Source: JBBSDV01 sp038240335
GTDB taxonomy: Bacteria; Chloroflexota; Dehalococcoidia; DSTF01; JACRBR01
Length of the DNA: 6,511 nucleotides
Assembly (NCBI GenBank): GCA_038240335.1
Contig: JBBSDV010000171.1
Span: 1 to 6,511, forward strand
Direction: 5' to 3'
Shown: in pieces, positions 1 to 6,511 of the stretch
How positions within the stretch are numbered: the stretch's first letter is position 1
Layout: every line of letters starts with the position of its first letter
Translations under genes and position numbers: made by a program
The notes under the pieces: generated by a model
Told to the model about the DNA's origin: nothing
The model's input: only the letters and a program-made list of their open reading frames with translations
Databases searched by the model: none

Positions 1-30
1 ACGGGCCGGACGCTCCATGAGGGGGTACCC

Positions 31-1455
31 GTGCGACGAGTATTGCGATCATTCTTCAAGAAGCACGAGCGCGGGCAGATGATCATGCTCACGGCGGGGT
101 TGCTGCCGGTACTGCTCGGCATGGCCGGCATCGCGATCGACCTCGGCAGCTTCTCGGCCGAGCGCCGCTCGCTGCAGAACGACGCCGACAGCATCGCCCT
201 CGCCGCCGGGCAAGAGTTACCGGACGCGAGCTCGGCGAGCACGGTGGCGCAGGCCTGGGCCGTCAAGAACAACGTCGACTGGAGCAAGGTGACCTTCGCC
301 GTCAGCGGCGGCACGACTGCGCCCGTCGTCACGGTCACGATCAACAAGTCGCACTCCTTCTCGTTCATCAAGGTGCTCGGCGTCGCAAGTCACGGTATCG
401 GGGCAAAGGCCGCAGCCGGCAAGTTCTCGCCCGGCGCCGCAACCGGCGTCGTGCCGTGGTCGATCACGCAGACCACGATGAACGGCATCACGTCCGGCGC
501 GCTCGTGACGGTCAAGTACGACTCCGGCGGTGGCACGGAAGGTAACTTCGGGGCAATCCGGATCGACGGCAACGGTGCGAGCGATTACGAGACGTCCGCC
601 ACCTACGGCAGCGCGAGCCAGCTTTGTTCCGTGAACTACACCGGCTGCGCGCCCGGCGTCGGAGAGACTGCACCTGATTGCGAGGGTCCGGATTGCAAGC
701 CTAAGACCGGAAATATGACCGGTCCCACAAAAGACGCCGTCGACTTCCGCAAGCAATACACGAGCACGGCGTGCGACACATTCGCGGAGGCGTTCCCCGG
801 CATTAGCGCTTCCGCCGGCCCGCTCGACGGCGTCGCCCAGTTGCTCGTTGAGGGTCAGATGCCTCCATCCGCGGGCGGCCGCCTGTTCTCGCCGGCCGTC
901 GCGCCAAACCTCAAGCAGCCGACGAACACGCCATCGAACACACCGACGATCACGCCCGTCCCGACGAGCACGAATACGCCGACGAACACACCGACGAGCA
1001 CGAACACGGCTACGCGGACTCCGACGAACACCGCGACAGCGGTGCCGGCCACTGCGACCGCGACGCCGACCCGGACGAACACGCCCGGTCCGTCGCCGAC
1101 GAACACGACGGCAGCCACAGCGACTTCGACATCGGTGCCGCCCGGAAGTAAGTACCAGATCGCGCCCGCCTGCAATCCATGGGCAGACGGAGCGTGCCCA
1201 CCATCTCCGTCTACCGCGCTCTGCAGCCGTCGCATATTCCTTATCCCAGTGATCGATTCGTTCGGCAACGGCTCGTCGGACGACGTGACAATCCAGCGCT
1301 TCGCGCTCGTTTTTCTTGAGGGCTATGCGGGTACATGCACCGGCAGTAGCTGCGACATCCAGGTGCGCTTCGTCGACGCGGACATCACAACCAGTTCATT
1401 CGCGAACACGTACGACGCGACGTCGGCGGTGCATTACGTGAAGCTGATCGAGTAG
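31..1455 (+). CDS. TadG-like membrane-anchored pilus-assembly protein with Thr/Pro-rich linker
   Basis: The 474-residue product starts at GTG 31, with a purine-rich GAGGGGG at 19-25 spaced 5 nt away. A TGA at 18-20 in another frame could be the stop of an upstream gene, perhaps another Tad gene. Residues 1-16 are basic and end in RGQ. Residues 17-38 are a membrane helix running into IDLG, followed by RRSLQNDADSIALAAG. This is the N-terminal signature of the TadE/TadG-like family of Flp-type pilus systems. The rest should lie outside the membrane. It has ten cysteines (C199, C206, C217, C222, C248, C381, C389, C398, C436, C441), which suggests disulfides. Residues 297-370 are a low-complexity Thr/Pro/Asn/Ala linker. 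A conserved-looking C-terminal part (RIFLIPVID, RFALVFLEG) follows. TadG proteins are thought to help Flp pilus assembly or surface anchoring. The exact role here is inferred. The gene converges on the HAD gene with a 2-bp gap. Confidence 0.8.
   Translation: MRRVLRSFFKKHERGQMIMLTAGLLPVLLGMAGIAIDLGSFSAERRSLQNDADSIALAAGQELPDASSASTVAQAWAVKNNVDWSKVTFAVSGGTTAPVVTVTINKSHSFSFIKVLGVASHGIGAKAAAGKFSPGAATGVVPWSITQTTMNGITSGALVTVKYDSGGGTEGNFGAIRIDGNGASDYETSATYGSASQLCSVNYTGCAPGVGETAPDCEGPDCKPKTGNMTGPTKDAVDFRKQYTSTACDTFAEAFPGISASAGPLDGVAQLLVEGQMPPSAGGRLFSPAVAPNLKQPTNTPSNTPTITPVPTSTNTPTNTPTSTNTATRTPTNTATAVPATATATPTRTNTPGPSPTNTTAATATSTSVPPGSKYQIAPACNPWADGACPPSPSTALCSRRIFLIPVIDSFGNGSSDDVTIQRFALVFLEGYAGTCTGSSCDIQVRFVDADITTSSFANTYDATSAVHYVKLIE
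919..1140 (+). repeat. Degenerate Thr/Pro-rich coding repeat (PTNTP-type linker)
   Basis: This stretch encodes residues 297-370 of the TadG-like protein. It is a run of imperfect PTNTP, PTSTNTP and TATATP units, written mostly with ACG, ACA, CCG and AAC codons such as ccgacgaacacg. At the protein level it is a flexible, mucin-like linker that is a plausible target for O-glycosylation, which is inferred. Such linkers are common in Chloroflexota surface proteins. Near-identical units make the stretch prone to slippage and assembly error. Confidence 0.8.
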
Positions 1456-1457
1456 CC

Positions 1458-2078
1458 TCACGAGCCACAGATGAGAGCGATCGCGCGCTCGATGTCCGAG
1501 AGGTCATCGAGCGCTGCGTTTGCCCCGCAGGCGAGGAGATCGGCGACGCTGTCGCGGCCAGTCGCGACGCCGAGCGCGTAGGCGCCGTTCGCGCGCGCCG
1601 CCGCCACGTCGTGCGGCGTATCGCCGACGATCACGATGCGCGTGTTGCCAGATGCCCCCGAGCGCAGGCGCTCAATGCCGATACGGATCACCTCTGCTCG
1701 CTCCTCAGCGTCATCGCCGAAGCCGCCGACGCACGCCGGAAAATACTCGTCGATGCCGAAGTGCCGCAGCTTGATCTCGGCGCCGCGCCGGAAGTTGCCC
1801 GTGCCGAGCCCCTGCATCACGTCGTCCCGCGCGTCGAGTGCCGCGAGGATTGCGGCGATCCCGGGCATCAGATGGCCGCGCGGCACCTCAATCAGCGCGC
1901 GCTCCAGATGCGGGATGTAGGTGTCGGCGAACCGGCGCTGCTCCGCGTCGAGCACGTCATCGCCGAATCCGTTCGCGCGCGCGCAATCACGAAAGATCGC
2001 GGTATCCGTCCGCCCTGAGAATTCCACCCGCCCGAACGCATCGTCGACGCCGTAGAGATCGCGAAACGCGCGCGTCAT
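1458..2078 (-). CDS. HAD-superfamily phosphatase (subfamily IA type), 5' end disturbed
   Basis: From ATG 2078 the product has 206 residues and resembles phosphoglycolate-phosphatase-like HAD hydrolases. These cytoplasmic enzymes remove phosphate from small metabolites through a phospho-aspartate. Visible motifs are II (GTGNF, T93), III (K103 in EIKL) and IV (GDTPHD, D153 and D157). Residues 10-80 look like the helical cap. Motif I is missing from this reading. It lies in the same frame just upstream: 2141-2079 reads TVVLWDIDNTLLY and continues into the ATG, with DIDNT at 2126-2112. No ATG, GTG or TTG occurs in frame between the TGA at 2195-2193 and 2078, and 2078 has no convincing ribosome site. 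The true start is therefore lost, non-canonical, or hidden by a frameshift in the 6-base homopolymer at 2142-2147. The substrate cannot be named. The gene is either a 5'-damaged gene or one with a sequence error. Confidence 0.75.
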   Translation of the reverse strand: MTRAFRDLYGVDDAFGRVEFSGRTDTAIFRDCARANGFGDDVLDAEQRRFADTYIPHLERALIEVPRGHLMPGIAAILAALDARDDVMQGLGTGNFRRGAEIKLRHFGIDEYFPACVGGFGDDAEERAEVIRIGIERLRSGASGNTRIVIVGDTPHDVAAARANGAYALGVATGRDSVADLLACGANAALDDLSDIERAIALICGS

Positions 2079-2141
2079 CCCCAGACTGCCCGCGCCGCCG
2101 GTATAGAGCAGCGTATTGTCGATGTCCCAGAGAACGACGGT
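2079..2141 (-). other. In-frame 5' coding extension carrying HAD motif I (DIDNT)
   Basis: These 21 codons are open in the HAD frame and encode the first beta strand and the nucleophile motif (TVVLWDIDNTLLY). The two catalytic aspartates are codons 2126-2124 and 2120-2118. Family members normally start only a few residues before this strand, so this must be part of the original protein. A single extra C in the C6 run (minus strand, 2147-2142) would link it to ATG 2185 and give an N-terminus beginning MVNYKRQTTND, which is read through the heptamer array. Confidence 0.75.
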
Positions 2142-2149
2142 GGGGGGAG

Positions 2150-2180
2150 TTTGTCGTTTGTAGTTTGTCGTTTGTAGTTC
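2150..2180 (+). repeat. Heptamer array A (TTTGTCG/TTTGTAG, four units)
   Basis: Four perfect tandem 7-bp units alternate TTTGTCG and TTTGTAG, so 2150-2163 and 2164-2177 are identical 14-mers, followed by a partial TTC. The AT-rich composition stands out from the surroundings. The array sits directly before the 5' end of the HAD gene and recurs in inverted orientation at 2339-2369. Degenerate heptamer tandems of this general kind are known in some bacteria (for example STRR repeats in cyanobacteria), but I do not recognise this one as a named family. Confidence 0.85.
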
Positions 2181-2338
2181 ACCATATGCCGATCACGGTG
2201 ACATTTGCATTTCACGGAGTGCGCCCGCGATGGATCAACGCCGCCTGCGAAGCTCGAGCACACACGCGGTAGTGACGCCTCGGTCCCGACCGGTCTGCGT
2301 TAGGAAACGCTACTGCACCTGAACTCAGACCCGGCGAG
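2181..2338. other. Non-coding spacer between the two heptamer arrays
   Basis: This 158-bp stretch has no credible gene. A short minus-strand reading frame (2263-2075) crosses it but ends inside HAD motif I in the wrong frame. It holds a small perfect hairpin, GCGTT/AACGC with loop AGGA at 2297-2310, and a weaker CGGT/ACCG hairpin at 2281-2292. Neither is followed by a T-run on either strand. I see no tRNA-like T-loop. A weak minus-strand promoter-like pair (TTGATC, 18 bp, TGAAAT) could serve the HAD gene but is not convincing. Confidence 0.4.
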
Positions 2339-2369
2339 CTACGAACTACAAACGACGAACTACAAACTA
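2339..2369 (-). repeat. Heptamer array B, inverted copy of array A
   Basis: On the minus strand this reads TAG, TTTGTAG, TTCGTCG, TTTGTAG, TTCGTAG, which are 7-bp units of consensus TT(T/C)GT(A/C)G. Positions 2366-2343 match 2157-2180 at 23 of 24 bases in inverted orientation. The TAG stop of the rhodanese gene (2369-2367) is itself the end of a partial repeat unit, so the array begins inside the gene's last codon. A transcript running from the rhodanese into the HAD gene could pair the two arrays into a stem of about 24 bp. Confidence 0.85.
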
Positions 2370-2705
2370 TTCAACCGTCTCCCCTGCCTTCCGCCACGCC
2401 TCCGTGCCGCCGTCGAGGGTGTACAGCTGCTCGGCCGGCAGGCCGGCGGCGGCCGCCATCTCGGCGGCGAGGGCGCTGCGCTGGCCGACGGCGCAGACGA
2501 AGACGATCTTCTTATCCTTCGGCAGCTCCTCGCGCCGGGCGAACACGCTGTTCACGGGGATCAGCGTCGCACCGGGCAGATGCCCCGACTGGTACTCGCC
2601 GGGCTCCCGAACATCGATCACGGCGACGTCGTCGCCGGTCATCATTTCCTTCGCTTCCGGTACGTCGACGCGATAGAACGGCTCGCGTTCGTCTTTTCTC
2701 GGCAT
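2367..2705 (-). CDS. Single-domain rhodanese-like sulfurtransferase
   Basis: The 112-residue product covers one rhodanese domain (about residues 12-110). It carries IDVREPGEY (30-38), SGHLPGA (40-46) and the active-site loop CAVGQRS with catalytic C71, matching the CxxGxRS pattern of active enzymes. Stand-alone rhodaneses move sulfane sulfur from donors such as thiosulfate or persulfides to acceptors in the cytoplasm. The physiological acceptor cannot be read here. I chose ATG 2705 because AAGGAG lies at 2718-2713 with 7-nt spacing and the family normally starts there. The frame stays open to 2993, but that extension overlaps the lipoprotein gene and is Arg/Ser-rich shadow sequence. The gene follows the lipoprotein gene by 70 bp on the same strand, so co-transcription is possible. 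Its stop codon falls in heptamer array B. Confidence 0.92.
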   Translation of the reverse strand: MPRKDEREPFYRVDVPEAKEMMTGDDVAVIDVREPGEYQSGHLPGATLIPVNSVFARREELPKDKKIVFVCAVGQRSALAAEMAAAAGLPAEQLYTLDGGTEAWRKAGETVE

Positions 2706-2712
2706 CGCAACG

Positions 2713-2718
2713 CTCCTT
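2713..2718 (-). promoter_or_regulatory. Ribosome binding site of the rhodanese gene
   Basis: The minus strand reads AAGGAG, 7 nt before ATG 2705. It settles the start codon against the longer open frame. Confidence 0.8.
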
Positions 2719-2720
2719 CT

Positions 2721-2739
2721 GGCCGCGTCTATCGCGGCC
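2721..2739 (-). other. Perfect 7-bp hairpin between lipoprotein and rhodanese genes
   Basis: GGCCGCG (2721-2727) and CGCGGCC (2733-2739) flank a 5-nt loop, giving a strong all-GC stem. It ends 2 bp before the rhodanese ribosome site on the minus strand. No T-run follows, so it is not a standard intrinsic terminator. It could be an intercistronic processing or stability hairpin, or a dyad operator. Confidence 0.55.
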
Positions 2740-2775
2740 GTACGTTCAGTCTCACACACTCGGACAGCGGCGACA

Positions 2776-3507
2776 TCACTGCGCGAAGGCCAGCATCTTC
2801 GCCTCCTGCTTCCGCGCGAGCGAGACGACGAGGCCGACGTCGTCCGGGCCTTCGGTATCGCCGGCATAGCGAAGCACGATGTCGCCGACGAGCCGCCCCT
2901 GCGACCACGTGTACTCGAGCAGCCGCGCGCCCGGCAGGTGGTAGCGCATAAAGACCGACTTGTCGCCGATGCTCTCGGCCTGCACGCGCTCAATCGAGGT
3001 GGCCGTCGGATAGTCGCCCGTTACCAGGCCTGCCGTCGCGTCAACAAATCCGCCGGCCGAAGCGCCGGTCGCAAAGCGATGGATGATCGAGCTGATCGAC
3101 GATGTCTGGTCCGATTTCGTGTACAGCGACACCCAATCACCCGCGAGGTCGGAGCCGCTAAGGTAGCGGGCCAGCTTCGGCACGCCCAGCTGTGAGGCGA
3201 TCACCTGGCCGCGCGTGATCGGCTGTGCCGCACGTACGGTGTATCCCGCCGGCAGTTCGGCTGACGCGAGCACGATCGGCGCAATGTCGCGCAACTGGTC
3301 GATTGTCAGCGCTTCCTGCGTCGCATCATCAGCAGTGCCGGGCGTGGCGGCAGCCGTCGCTGTAACGGCCGGCGACGTGCCGCCGGGCCGAACGGGCGAG
3401 GCGACCATCACGGTAGGCGCCGTCGACTTGCTATCGGAGCCGCCGCAGGCCACACCGAAATACGCGAGCGCCGCCGCGGCGGCAAACAGAAGGAGTAATC
3501 TGGACAT
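2776..3507 (-). CDS. Putative lipoprotein of unknown function
   Basis: The 243-residue product begins with a short basic N-terminus, a hydrophobic segment (residues 4-19) and GVAC followed by GGSDS. This is a lipoprotein-type signal with the only cysteine of the protein, C21, at the lipid position. The residue at -3 is Gly rather than the usual Leu, so the lipobox is imperfect. Residues 22-62 are a Thr/Ala/Pro linker. The remainder is a soluble domain containing DWVSLYTKSDQTSS and a late YTWSQGRLVGDIVLRY segment that looks like beta strands. I do not recognise the family. The protein should sit on the outer face of the membrane, perhaps binding or sensing something. ATG 3507 has AAAGGA at 3519-3514 with 6-nt spacing. 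It is divergent from the acyl-CoA synthetase and has its own promoter. Confidence 0.8.
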   Translation of the reverse strand: MSRLLLLFAAAAALAYFGVACGGSDSKSTAPTVMVASPVRPGGTSPAVTATAAATPGTADDATQEALTIDQLRDIAPIVLASAELPAGYTVRAAQPITRGQVIASQLGVPKLARYLSGSDLAGDWVSLYTKSDQTSSISSIIHRFATGASAGGFVDATAGLVTGDYPTATSIERVQAESIGDKSVFMRYHLPGARLLEYTWSQGRLVGDIVLRYAGDTEGPDDVGLVVSLARKQEAKMLAFAQ

Positions 3508-3528
3508 CGGCCGTCCTTTCGTGCTCGC

Positions 3529-3557
3529 ATCGTAACGGTGCGATTAGAGCGCGGCAA
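3529..3557 (-). promoter_or_regulatory. Promoter of the lipoprotein gene
   Basis: On the minus strand TTGCCG (3557-3552) is followed after 17 bp by TACGAT (3534-3529). Each box matches the sigma-70 consensus at 4 of 6 positions. Transcription would start near 3522, giving a short leader with the AAAGGA ribosome site. Confidence 0.5.
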
Positions 3558-3563
3558 TCGGCG

Positions 3564-3592
3564 TTGACCGCGTTCAGGCCGCGCGATAGATT
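3564..3592 (+). promoter_or_regulatory. Promoter of the acyl-CoA synthetase gene
   Basis: TTGACC (3564-3569) is followed after 17 bp by TAGATT (3587-3592), matching the sigma-70 consensus at 5 of 6 and 4 of 6 positions. The start would be near 3599, leaving a leader of about 40 nt. The -35 box lies only 6 bp from that of the divergent lipoprotein promoter, so a regulator bound here could affect both genes. Confidence 0.5.
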
Positions 3593-3640
3593 GAGCCACA
3601 TTCGGCCAACCCTCAAATGCCAAGCCCGTGAGGTCCGCGT

Positions 3641-5383
<1,743 letters not shown>

Positions 5384-5418
5384 CGGCGCCCGAATCGAAA
5401 TACAACCGCCGCCGCCGC

Positions 5419-5437
5419 GCTCTCGTATCACGAGGGC
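5419..5437 (+). terminator. Possible terminator hairpin after the acyl-CoA synthetase
   Basis: Positions 5419-5426 pair with 5430-5437 (GCTCTCGT / ACGAGGGC), giving 8 bp including one G-T pair and a 3-nt loop. It lies 36 nt after the synthetase stop. No T-run follows, so termination is uncertain. Confidence 0.35.
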
Positions 5438-5470
5438 AGGGCGCGAATACACATACGATGAAGGAACAGC

Positions 5471-6385
5471 GTGTCACCAAAAGCCAGGAAGACGGATAAA
5501 GCGCCGTTCGAATGGAAGACGCGACACGTCCTCATCGGTGTCGGCGTGGTCCTCGTTTCGGCGATCGTTGCGATCGTCATTTTCACGCTGGCCGGCGGAT
5601 CATCCGTGAGCAAGGAAGCATCGGCCCAGCCGCCGGCGCCGACGCCCATTGGCCCCGCATCGCGAGAGCGCAGCCCGGCAGCCGATGTACTCGGAGCAAC
5701 GTCCTGGGACGACATGACGCCGCAAGAACGCGCGCTCGTACGCAACGAGGTGAGCCGTCTGCAGAACGACGGCCATTTCCGCTTCTCAACGCCGCGCATT
5801 CCCCCCACCGACGAGTATCGCGCGGGCGGCCACACCTTCGTCACGCGCTCATTCCAGGCGATGAAGACCGCCGGCACGGCGATTACCTTCGCCGAATCAC
5901 TGACGTTTTACTGCCCGACCTCGCCTACCGCAGTGAGCGTCTATCGCTACAAGACGTTGAATGCCAACACGGAGCTAACCCAGGCCGACACCGACATCGG
6001 TCACCTGCCATGGGACGCCTTCGTCTCGAACGTCGACTGGACACAGGTTCTCGATCGCGGGTTCTCGACGATCGACGGACGACGTGTCCATGAACTCGAG
6101 ATGCCCTTCACCGCACCCGGAAAGGACACCGCGACCGCCTCTCGATACTGGATTGACGTCGAGACGGCGCAGTTGTTACGGCGCTCGGAAGCGCTGGCCG
6201 ACGGCACATTCCCAGCGGCTGGCGTCTACGACCTGGACTGGCGACAGTATCCCCCGCCCGCGGTTCCCGGGGGCCAGGAGAAGCCGGGATGCGTCGACAC
6301 GGCGCTCGTGGCATTCAGCGGTAAGCCGGAACCGAGTGCGACCAGCGCGGACAACGCAACCACTGTCCCAACAGCCGCTCAGTAG
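5471..6385 (+). CDS. Single-pass membrane protein of unknown function
   Basis: The 304-residue product starts at GTG 5471, with GAAGGA at 5460-5465 spaced 5 nt away. Residues 1-18 are basic and cytoplasmic. Residues 19-41 form one membrane helix (HVLIGVGVVLVSAIVAIVIF). A Pro/Ala-rich linker reaches to about residue 75, and a soluble exterior domain follows. The later part contains VDWTQVLD (188-195), GRRVHELEMPF and YWIDVETAQLLRR (226-238). This order resembles the strand pattern of LolA/LppX-like lipid-carrier folds, where a statement of fixed residue type follows the ligand cavity; that likeness is only an impression. C148 and C274 are the only two cysteines and could form a disulfide. It lies 87 bp after the synthetase, with no clear promoter of its own, so read-through is possible. 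I do not recognise the family. Confidence 0.75.
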   Translation: MSPKARKTDKAPFEWKTRHVLIGVGVVLVSAIVAIVIFTLAGGSSVSKEASAQPPAPTPIGPASRERSPAADVLGATSWDDMTPQERALVRNEVSRLQNDGHFRFSTPRIPPTDEYRAGGHTFVTRSFQAMKTAGTAITFAESLTFYCPTSPTAVSVYRYKTLNANTELTQADTDIGHLPWDAFVSNVDWTQVLDRGFSTIDGRRVHELEMPFTAPGKDTATASRYWIDVETAQLLRRSEALADGTFPAAGVYDLDWRQYPPPAVPGGQEKPGCVDTALVAFSGKPEPSATSADNATTVPTAAQ

Positions 6386-6387
6386 CG

Positions 6388-6417
6388 TTGTGGCGCGAGC
6401 CCGCGCGGTGCTACGAT
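6388..6417 (+). promoter_or_regulatory. Extended -10 promoter of the T-box leader
   Basis: TTGTGG (6388-6393) is followed after 18 bp by TACGAT (6412-6417). TG sits at 6409-6410, one base before the -10 box, making an extended -10 element. Transcription would start near 6424, just before the base of the T-box stem. This placement supports both calls. The -10 hexamer is the same as that of the lipoprotein promoter. Confidence 0.55.
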
Positions 6418-6430
6418 GCGGCATCGGCTT

Positions 6431-6511
6431 CGACCGGGACGAGTAGCGATTCCGCAAGCTTCAGCGAGGGCGCGCACGGTGCAAGCGTCCGCAAGCGCGT
6501 CGCGAATACCC
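6431..6511 (+). promoter_or_regulatory. T-box riboswitch leader, Stem I, cut by the window end
   Basis: T-box leaders sense uncharged tRNA and control aminoacyl-tRNA synthetase, amino-acid biosynthesis or transport genes. The Stem I landmarks occur in order: GACGAGTAG (6438-6446, with AGTA of the specifier-loop S-turn), AGCGAG (6463-6468), GGTGCAAGC (6478-6486) and GAA (6504-6506). The helices fit: GCGA 6446-6449 with TCGC 6500-6503, CGC 6453-6455 with GCG 6497-6499, GCTT 6458-6461 with AAGC 6493-6496, and 6468-6473 with 6485-6490. After GAA the sequence is TACCC. With the usual single spacer base the specifier is ACC (Thr, 6508-6510). A spacer-less reading would give TAC (Tyr). The regulated gene, the antiterminator with its TGG and the terminator lie beyond the window, so the predicted thrS-like target is inference. 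Confidence 0.85.

Noticed and set aside
855..1268. Val/Gly-rich minus-strand open frame of 137 residues
   Set aside because: It is the reverse reading of the Thr/Pro linker codons, which gives VGVFVG-type repeats, and it lies wholly within the TadG-like gene.
2075..2263. A 62-residue minus-strand frame crossing the heptamer array
   Set aside because: It has no ribosome site and runs out of frame through HAD motif I. It matters only as a possible frameshifted start for the HAD gene.
2297..2310. Small hairpin as a terminator of the rhodanese transcript
   Set aside because: The stem is only 5 bp and no T-run follows on the minus strand.
2150..2369. CRISPR-like repeats
   Set aside because: The units are 7 bp and directly tandem without unique spacers, and there are no cas genes.
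2706..2993. N-terminal extension of the rhodanese up to ATG 2993
   Set aside because: The extension overlaps the lipoprotein gene, is Arg/Ser-rich, and lies upstream of a clear ribosome site for ATG 2705.
6431..6511. A tRNA or tmRNA at the window end
   Set aside because: There is no T-loop GTTCGA motif or cloverleaf; the conserved blocks and their order fit T-box Stem I instead.

Overview
The window is GC-rich DNA of about two-thirds G+C with a compact bacterial layout. It most resembles a member of the Chloroflexota, perhaps the Dehalococcoidia. That guess rests on gene style: a TadG-like pilus-associated protein with a PTNTP-type Thr/Pro linker, an AcsA-type acyl-CoA ligase, low-complexity lipoprotein linkers and a T-box leader. 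No taxonomic marker gene is present.

Layout. Positions 31-1455 (+) encode a membrane-anchored TadG-like protein with a Cys-rich exterior part and a Thr/Pro-rich linker. Only 2 bp later a HAD-family phosphatase ends (1458-2078, -). Its catalytic DxDxT motif lies upstream of the first usable start codon, next to a run of 7-bp repeats. Between the HAD gene and a single-domain rhodanese (2367-2705, -) is an intergenic block bounded by two oppositely oriented arrays of a TTTGTNG heptamer. Upstream of the rhodanese on the same strand is a lipoprotein of unknown function (2776-3507, -). A 133-bp divergent promoter region separates it from an AMP-forming acetyl/acyl-CoA synthetase (3641-5383, +). A single-pass membrane protein of unknown function follows (5471-6385, +). 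The window ends inside a T-box leader RNA (about 6431-6511, +), preceded by a good extended -10 promoter. Its specifier reads most naturally as ACC (Thr), so a threonyl-tRNA synthetase or another Thr-related gene probably lies just beyond the window.

How the genes relate. There is no clear single pathway. The synthetase makes acetyl-CoA or a similar short acyl-CoA. The rhodanese handles sulfane sulfur. The HAD protein is a small-molecule phosphatase, if it is intact. The TadG-like protein, lipoprotein and membrane protein all face the outside of the membrane. I see no defence system, phage, transposase or CRISPR. The items most worth a second look are the truncated T-box, the heptamer arrays with the apparent loss of the HAD start codon, and the Arg-to-Leu change in the synthetase A8 loop.
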